DNA of 64,000 nucleotides from Flavobacterium marginilacus (GTDB lineage: Bacteria; Bacteroidota; Bacteroidia; Flavobacteriales; Flavobacteriaceae), in contig NZ_CP113975.1 in the NCBI RefSeq assembly GCF_026870155.1, positions 2,480,001-2,544,000 of the forward strand. Reading direction: 5' to 3'. Both the position numbers and the translations under genes were made by a program. Under the pieces are notes generated by a model. It was not told where the DNA came from. It worked only from the letters and a program-made list of their open reading frames with translations, and ran no database searches. Below are positions 59,272-64,000 of this stretch, piece after piece. Positions within the stretch are counted from its first letter, which is position 1. Each line of letters opens with the position of its first letter.

Positions 59272-61608
59272 ATGCAAAAATATATAGAACAGCTTAACGA
59301 AGCTCAGCGCGAACCTGTATTGCAAAAAGATGGTCCTATGATTATTATTGCGGGTGCAGGCTCCGGAAAAACTCGTGTACTCACCATTAGAATTGCTTAT
59401 TTGATGCATCAGGGCATTGACCCTTTCAATATTTTGTCCCTTACTTTCACCAATAAGGCGGCGAGGGAAATGAAAAAACGTATCTCGGATATTGTGGGAA
59501 CCAGCGAAGCCAAAAATCTTTGGATGGGAACGTTTCACTCTGTTTTTGCGCGAATCCTGCGTTCCGAAGCGGAGCATTTAGGTTATCCGTCAAACTTTAC
59601 AATTTATGATTCGCAGGATTCTCTGCGTGCTATTTCGGGTATTATTAAAGAGTTGCAGCTGGATCGTGATGTATACAAACCAAAACAGGTTTTGGGCAGG
59701 ATTTCAAACTTTAAAAACAGCTTGATTACCGTAAAAGCCTATTACAATGACCCCGATTTACAGGAAGCGGATGCGATGAGTAAAAAACCTAGAATGGGCG
59801 AAATTTATCAGCATTATGTAGATCGCTGTTTCAAATCGGGCGCAATGGATTTTGATGATCTGTTATTAAAAACCAATGAACTGCTGACTCGTTTTCCAGA
59901 AGTTTTGGCTAAGTACCAGAACCGTTTTCGCTACTTATTGGTGGATGAGTACCAGGATACGAACCATTCACAATATTTGATTGTTCGCGCTTTGTCTGAT
60001 AAATTTCAGAATATTTGTGTAGTAGGGGATGATGCGCAGAGTATTTATGCTTTTCGCGGAGCAAATATCAATAACATCCTAAACTTCCAGAAAGATTATG
60101 AGGGTGTGAAAACTTTTAGGCTGGAACAAAATTACCGCTCAACCAAAAATATTGTGGAAGCGGCCAACACTATTATTGATAAAAATAAAGTAAAACTGGA
60201 CAAGGTGGTTTGGACCGCCAATGATTTTGGTCCAAAAATCAAAGTACATCGAAGTATTACCGATAATGAAGAGGGACGTTTTGTTGCCGCTACCATTTGG
60301 GAGCAAAAAATGAATCATCAGCTCAACAATGGTGCTTTTGCAATTCTATACCGTACTAATGCGCAGTCCAAAGCTATGGAAGATGCATTACGAAAAAGAG
60401 ATATTCCATATCGTATTTACGGAGGTTTGTCTTTTTATCAAAGAAAAGAAGTTAAAGATGCGCTGTGTTATTTAAGACTAGTACTTAACCCGAAAGATGA
60501 GGAAGCTTTAATCCGTGTAATCAACTATCCGGCCAGAGGAATCGGGAATACAACTATTGAGAAACTGACAATCGCTGCCAATCATTATAAGCGTTCAATT
60601 TTTGAAGTAATGCAGAACATTGAACGGATTGATTTAAAACTGAATTCAGGAACCAAACAGAAGCTTTTGGATTTTGTTACAATGATTCAGAGTTTTCAGG
60701 TGATTAATGAAAATCAGGATGCTTTTTATGTTGTAGAACATGTTGCGAAAAAAACAGGATTAATTCAGGAATTAAAAAAAGACGCTACTCCTGAAGGAAT
60801 GGCCCGAATTGAAAATATCGAACAATTGCTGAATGGTGTTAAAGATTTCATCGAAGGCCAAAAAGAAGTTGACGGAGCTGTCGGCTCATTATCTGAATTC
60901 ATGGAAGATGTAGCTCTTGCAACCGATTTAGATAAAGACACCAGCGATGAAGACCGTGTGGCCTTGATGACGATTCACTTAGCCAAAGGTCTTGAATTTC
61001 CGCATGTATTTGTAGTGGGAATGGAGGAAGATTTGTTCCCTAGCGCCATGAGTATGAGTACCCGAAGCGAACTGGAAGAAGAACGCCGATTGTTTTATGT
61101 AGCTTTGACCCGTGCGGAGCATCAGGCGTACTTAACTTATTCGCAATCGCGTTACCGCTGGGGAAAATTAACTGATAGCGAGCCTTCTCGCTTTATTGAA
61201 GAAATAGACCCGCAATATTTGGAATATCTTACGCCGGCAGAAAGCAATTACCGTTTTAAACCAATGATTGACAGCGATATTTTTGGAGATGTGGATAAAT
61301 CCAAATTGCGTCTTGCAAAACCAATAGGAAGTACACCGCCAAAACAAATTACTGATAATCAGCCTAAACCAGATGCTAATATCCGAAAACTAAAACCAGT
61401 TTCTGGAAACAGCCCTGCGAATGGAAGTGCCAATTTATTTGACAATACTTTGGTTCCTGGAAATGTTGTAATGCACGAACGCTTTGGGAAAGGTCAGGTA
61501 ATCAACCTGGAAGGTGTTGGTGCTGATAAAAAAGCAGAAATTAAATTTGAAGTAGGAGGATTAAAGAAATTATTGCTGCGTTTTGCAAAATTGGAGATCA
61601 TTGGATAA
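59272..61608 (+). CDS. UvrD/PcrA-type DNA helicase
   Basis: 778 residues. SF1A motifs in order: Q motif LNEAQREPVLQ, Walker A IIAGAGSGKTRVLTIRIAYL (about 22-40), LTFTNKAAREMKKRI, GTFHSVFARILR, Walker B LLVDEYQDTN, GDDAQSIYAFRGA, LEQNYRSTKNI, and the 2B/1B region ending with MTIHLAKGLEFPHVFVVGMEEDLFP and RRLFYVALTRA. The C-terminal tail ends in a Tudor-like VMHERFGKGQVINLEG fold as in PcrA/UvrD. Acts in repair and in removing proteins from DNA. No neighbour is functionally linked. Confidence 0.95.
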   Translation: MQKYIEQLNEAQREPVLQKDGPMIIIAGAGSGKTRVLTIRIAYLMHQGIDPFNILSLTFTNKAAREMKKRISDIVGTSEAKNLWMGTFHSVFARILRSEAEHLGYPSNFTIYDSQDSLRAISGIIKELQLDRDVYKPKQVLGRISNFKNSLITVKAYYNDPDLQEADAMSKKPRMGEIYQHYVDRCFKSGAMDFDDLLLKTNELLTRFPEVLAKYQNRFRYLLVDEYQDTNHSQYLIVRALSDKFQNICVVGDDAQSIYAFRGANINNILNFQKDYEGVKTFRLEQNYRSTKNIVEAANTIIDKNKVKLDKVVWTANDFGPKIKVHRSITDNEEGRFVAATIWEQKMNHQLNNGAFAILYRTNAQSKAMEDALRKRDIPYRIYGGLSFYQRKEVKDALCYLRLVLNPKDEEALIRVINYPARGIGNTTIEKLTIAANHYKRSIFEVMQNIERIDLKLNSGTKQKLLDFVTMIQSFQVINENQDAFYVVEHVAKKTGLIQELKKDATPEGMARIENIEQLLNGVKDFIEGQKEVDGAVGSLSEFMEDVALATDLDKDTSDEDRVALMTIHLAKGLEFPHVFVVGMEEDLFPSAMSMSTRSELEEERRLFYVALTRAEHQAYLTYSQSRYRWGKLTDSEPSRFIEEIDPQYLEYLTPAESNYRFKPMIDSDIFGDVDKSKLRLAKPIGSTPPKQITDNQPKPDANIRKLKPVSGNSPANGSANLFDNTLVPGNVVMHERFGKGQVINLEGVGADKKAEIKFEVGGLKKLLLRFAKLEIIG

Positions 61609-61698
61609 AAATATTATTTCAGTTTTCATCCCGAACAGATCTAAACAGTTAAACTTTTAAGCTATTAAACTATTTTTAAGTTCTAAACCAAAAATGAC

Positions 61699-62319
61699 AT
61701 GGCACAAATAATAAAAATATATCCCGATAAACCAAATGAAGCAGCTATTGCCAAAGTGGTAAAAGTACTTCAGGATGGAGGATTAGTGATTTATCCAACC
61801 GATACTGTTTATGGATTGGGCTGTGATATTACTAATTCCCGCGCCCTTGAAAAAATAGCAAAAATAAAAGGAGTGAAACTGGAAAAAGCAAATTTCTCTT
61901 TTATCTGCCACGATTTGAGCAATTTGTCTGATTATGTAAAGCAAATAGATACCTCAACTTTTAAAATTCTTAAAAGAGCATTACCCGGCCCATATACTTT
62001 TATCCTTCCAGGAAATAATAACCTGCCAAAAGAATTTAAAAAGAAAACCACAGTCGGTATCCGTATTCCCGATAATTCCATTGCCTTAGAAATTGTACGC
62101 CAATTAGGAAATCCAATTGTTTCAACGTCTATTAGGGATGAAGATGAAGTAATTGAATACACCACAGATCCAGAACTTATTTTTGAAAAATGGCAGAATT
62201 TGGTTGATATGGTTATTGATGGAGGTTATGGAGATAATATCGGCTCAACTATAATTGATTTATCAGGCGATGAACCAATCGTTGTGAGAGAAGGAAAAGG
62301 AGATATTGATATTATATAA
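61699..62319 (+). CDS. L-threonylcarbamoyladenylate synthase (Sua5/YciO/YrdC family)
   Basis: 206 residues. YrdC fold with GGLVIYPTDTVYGLGCDITNSRALEKIAKIKG near the start, FSFICHDLSNLSDYV, LPGPYTFILPGNN, VGIRIPDN, GNPIVSTSI and STIIDLSGDEPIVVREGKG. Members make threonylcarbamoyl-AMP for the t6A37 modification of tRNA, or are YciO-like paralogues of unknown role; motif variants cannot be separated by eye. It starts 90 bases after the helicase gene and ends at a bidirectional terminator. Confidence 0.9.
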   Translation: MAQIIKIYPDKPNEAAIAKVVKVLQDGGLVIYPTDTVYGLGCDITNSRALEKIAKIKGVKLEKANFSFICHDLSNLSDYVKQIDTSTFKILKRALPGPYTFILPGNNNLPKEFKKKTTVGIRIPDNSIALEIVRQLGNPIVSTSIRDEDEVIEYTTDPELIFEKWQNLVDMVIDGGYGDNIGSTIIDLSGDEPIVVREGKGDIDII

Positions 62320-62371
62320 CTTTTATTTAAAATCAGGAGTCAAATTATATTGAACCAAAAAATTAAAACAT

Positions 62372-62407
62372 AAAAAAAACGCTTCGAAAATCTCGAAGCG
62401 TTTTTTT
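62372..62407. terminator. Bidirectional terminator
   Basis: AAAAAAAACGCTTCGA, loop AAATC, TCGAAGCGTTTTTTT: a perfect stem with A/T runs on each side between convergent genes. Confidence 0.92.
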
Positions 62408-62419
62408 ATGAACTATACC

Positions 62420-63271
62420 TTATTTTTGAACTGGTGCTGCTCCTGGCTGTTTTTTCATTTCTTTTTCAACCATATCATAGAACTGGTCTATTTTTGGCAT
62501 AACGTAGATACGTGTTCTTCTGTTTTTAGATTTATTTTCAGGAGAATCATTTGGTACCAATGGAACGTATGAACTTCTGCCTGCTGCAATTAATTGAGCT
62601 GGATTAACCTTTAAATCATTAGATAAAATACGGATAATAGCAGTAGAACGTTTTACACTCAAATCCCAGTTATCAATTAAACAAGCATTTCCTTTAAGTA
62701 CATCAGTATCAGTGTGGCCTTCAACCATACATTCAAAATCAGGTTTGTCGTTTACAACTTTTGCAACTTTAGTCAAAACTCCTTTTGCTTTGTCGCTTAC
62801 TTCATAACTACCGCTTTTAAAAAGCATTTTATCAGAGATAGAGATGAAAACCACTCCTTTGTCAACATTGATTTCAATGTCCTGATCATCCAGTCCTACT
62901 ACAGATTTTAAGCTGGTAACAACTGCAAGCGTAACACTGTCTTTTTTAGTTAAAGCATCCTGCATTCTGCTGATTTTCAAATCTTTTTCTTTGATAGATT
63001 CTAATGCTTTTTCAATATTTTCAGCACCTTTAGTTGACAGAATCGTCATGTCTTTTGAAGTAGAAATCAAATGCTGATTCGTTTCTTTTAATCCATCTAC
63101 AGTCGCTTTAAGACCTGCTTTTTCTTCTAAACAAGAATTTAATTTTACAGTACAAGAATTTAATAAATCTTGTGTTTCCTTGTTTTTAGCTTCCAGAGCT
63201 GCGTATTCTTTTTTAGACACACAAGATGTAAGGAGTGCTAAAGCGGATAGTGTAATCATTATTTTTTTCAT
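62420..63271 (-). CDS. OmpA-family lipoprotein with coiled-coil linker
   Basis: 283 residues from MKKIMITLSALALLTSC, a lipoprotein signal (Cys17). Next comes a helical coiled-coil stretch (EYAALEAKNKETQDLLNSCTVKLNSCLEEKAGLKATV ... IEKALESIKEKDLKISRMQDALTKKD) and the OmpA C-terminal domain (CMVEGHTDTDVLKGNACLIDNWDLSVKRSTAIIRIL and RNRRTRIYVMPK-like end). It would tether the outer membrane to peptidoglycan. An upstream ATG (63280) is also in frame but adds only three residues. A -7-like TAACTTTG (complement of 63301-63308) sits just above. Confidence 0.93.
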   Translation of the reverse strand: MKKIMITLSALALLTSCVSKKEYAALEAKNKETQDLLNSCTVKLNSCLEEKAGLKATVDGLKETNQHLISTSKDMTILSTKGAENIEKALESIKEKDLKISRMQDALTKKDSVTLAVVTSLKSVVGLDDQDIEINVDKGVVFISISDKMLFKSGSYEVSDKAKGVLTKVAKVVNDKPDFECMVEGHTDTDVLKGNACLIDNWDLSVKRSTAIIRILSNDLKVNPAQLIAAGRSSYVPLVPNDSPENKSKNRRTRIYVMPKIDQFYDMVEKEMKKQPGAAPVQK

Positions 63272-63342
63272 AGATCTCATGTTTAATTAAACGTGTTTTA
63301 CAAAGTTAGTTTTTAAATGTTAATTTTAAATATAAATTATTG

Positions 63343-64000
63343 TTAAATTAGGTCAGCAAAAATCGTGCCACCCTTAACATAATATCCATAAACGATGCTT
63401 TCCGTTTTAAAGTATATTTCAGTCTGATTATTTTCTCTTTTTTTATAATTTTTAAAAAACAGCCTATAAAAAGAAAAATGTGCTCGTATAACTGCCCAGC
63501 AATGAATAAATTGACTTGAAAATACAAATTTAACTCCAGCCACACCGTCTAAAAGCATTCTGATAAAAATCACTTGAAAGAGTTGTTTTTGAGGAAGATT
63601 TTTTGTTAACATCAACAGTGAATTTCTAAAATTCAAGAACGTTTTCTGCGGATTTGCCTGTTTCAAAGTAGCTCCTCCAACATGGTAAACTACTGCCCCT
63701 GAATTGTATTTAATATCGTACCCTCTATTAACAGCCCTCCAGCATAAATCAATTTCTTCCTGATGCGCAAAAAAATCTTCGTCAAAACCTTTTAACTCTT
63801 TATAAACTGAACTTCTGATAAAAAAACAGGCTCCAGATGCCCAAAATATATCTGTCTTATCATTGTACTGCCCATTATCCTTTTCCAGAGTATCAAAAAT
63901 ACGTCCTCTGCAGAACGGATAACCAAACTTATCAATAAAACCGCCGCCTGCGCCCGCATATTCAAAATAATCTTTCTTTTTGAAATCTAATATTTTTGGC
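63343..64000 (-). CDS. Family 2 glycosyltransferase, C-terminal part (5' end outside the window)
   Basis: Open on the minus strand from the window edge to a stop at 63343. Readable sequence: YFEYAGAGGGFIDKFGYPFCRGRIF, DIFWASGACFFIRSSVYKELKGFDEDFFAHQEEIDLCWRAVNRGYDIKY, VVYHVGGATLKQANPQKTFLNFRNSLLMLTKNL. The GFDEDFFAHxEEIDLCWR block, including the catalytic-loop His/Glu, is typical of GT2 transferases (rhamnosyltransferase-like). Later residues are hydrophobic and may sit at the membrane. Likely acts in cell-surface polysaccharide synthesis. Confidence 0.85.
   Translation of the reverse strand, partial: PKILDFKKKDYFEYAGAGGGFIDKFGYPFCRGRIFDTLEKDNGQYNDKTDIFWASGACFFIRSSVYKELKGFDEDFFAHQEEIDLCWRAVNRGYDIKYNSGAVVYHVGGATLKQANPQKTFLNFRNSLLMLTKNLPQKQLFQVIFIRMLLDGVAGVKFVFSSQFIHCWAVIRAHFSFYRLFFKNYKKRENNQTEIYFKTESIVYGYYVKGGTIFADLI

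Noticed and set aside
1..64000. CRISPR arrays, rRNA and tRNA genes
   Set aside because: No regular repeat-spacer pattern or conserved RNA core (e.g. GTTCGAATC T-arm in context) was seen on either strand; a tRNAscan or Infernal run would be decisive.

Overview
The window looks like a chromosome segment of a Flavobacterium-type bacterium (Bacteroidota, Flavobacteriia). The evidence is AT-rich DNA, type IX secretion (T9SS) genes (porQ, a PorP/SprF protein, a protein with the gliding/T9SS type B C-terminal domain), promoters of the form TTG-N19..23-TAnnTTTG, a lack of Shine-Dalgarno sites, and several families of short palindromic intergenic repeats. No rRNA, tRNA or CRISPR array was recognised.

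Layout. 1-4.9 kb: secreted TPR protein, menC, a SatP-type acetate/succinate transporter and dnaX, whose full-length product needs a -1 shift at an A10-G tract. 5.05-7.05 kb: an IS30-family transposase gene broken by an intact IS982-family element. A perfect 50-bp palindrome follows. 7.2-12.95 kb: a seven-gene cluster (FAD oxidoreductase, methyltransferase, type III polyketide synthase, FabZ-like dehydratase, ketosynthase, acyl carrier protein, phosphopantetheinyl transferase). This is the most interesting system here, probably making a modified phenolic or pyrone lipid from a starter built on a dedicated carrier protein. 13-15.5 kb: a CNMP/CBS/DUF294 protein paired with a DnaQ-like protein that has lost key catalytic residues. 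16.2-18.0 kb: a frameshifted IS1182-family element. 18.5-22.2 kb: outer-membrane protein and, convergently, an ECF sigma / anti-sigma / two beta-solenoid surface protein operon.

22.6-31.4 kb: lon, porQ-cmk, an NHS-type nucleoside transporter, a YcxB-like membrane protein and rpsA. 31.5-38.5 kb: a 1271-residue T9SS adhesin-like protein, PorP/SprF partner and OmpA/TPR/PD40 protein, a typical T9SS surface module. 38.6-48.5 kb (minus strand): an orphan ExbD lacking its membrane Asp, pheT, bestrophin, and a TolC/RND/adaptor efflux operon. 48.9-64 kb: recG, DUF1697, lipoproteins, a Dph6-related ATPase, M1 aminopeptidase, DUF7935, TSUP permease, HNH endonuclease, a DUF1801 gene disrupted by a 159-bp mobile repeat, a PcrA/UvrD helicase, a Sua5/YrdC protein, an OmpA lipoprotein, and the C-terminal part of a family 2 glycosyltransferase cut by the window end.

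Most genes are housekeeping or typical of the genus. The accessory parts are the IS-rich 5-7 kb and 16-18 kb stretches, the polyketide cluster and the repeat insertions. All family names come from reading motifs by eye; no database search was run.
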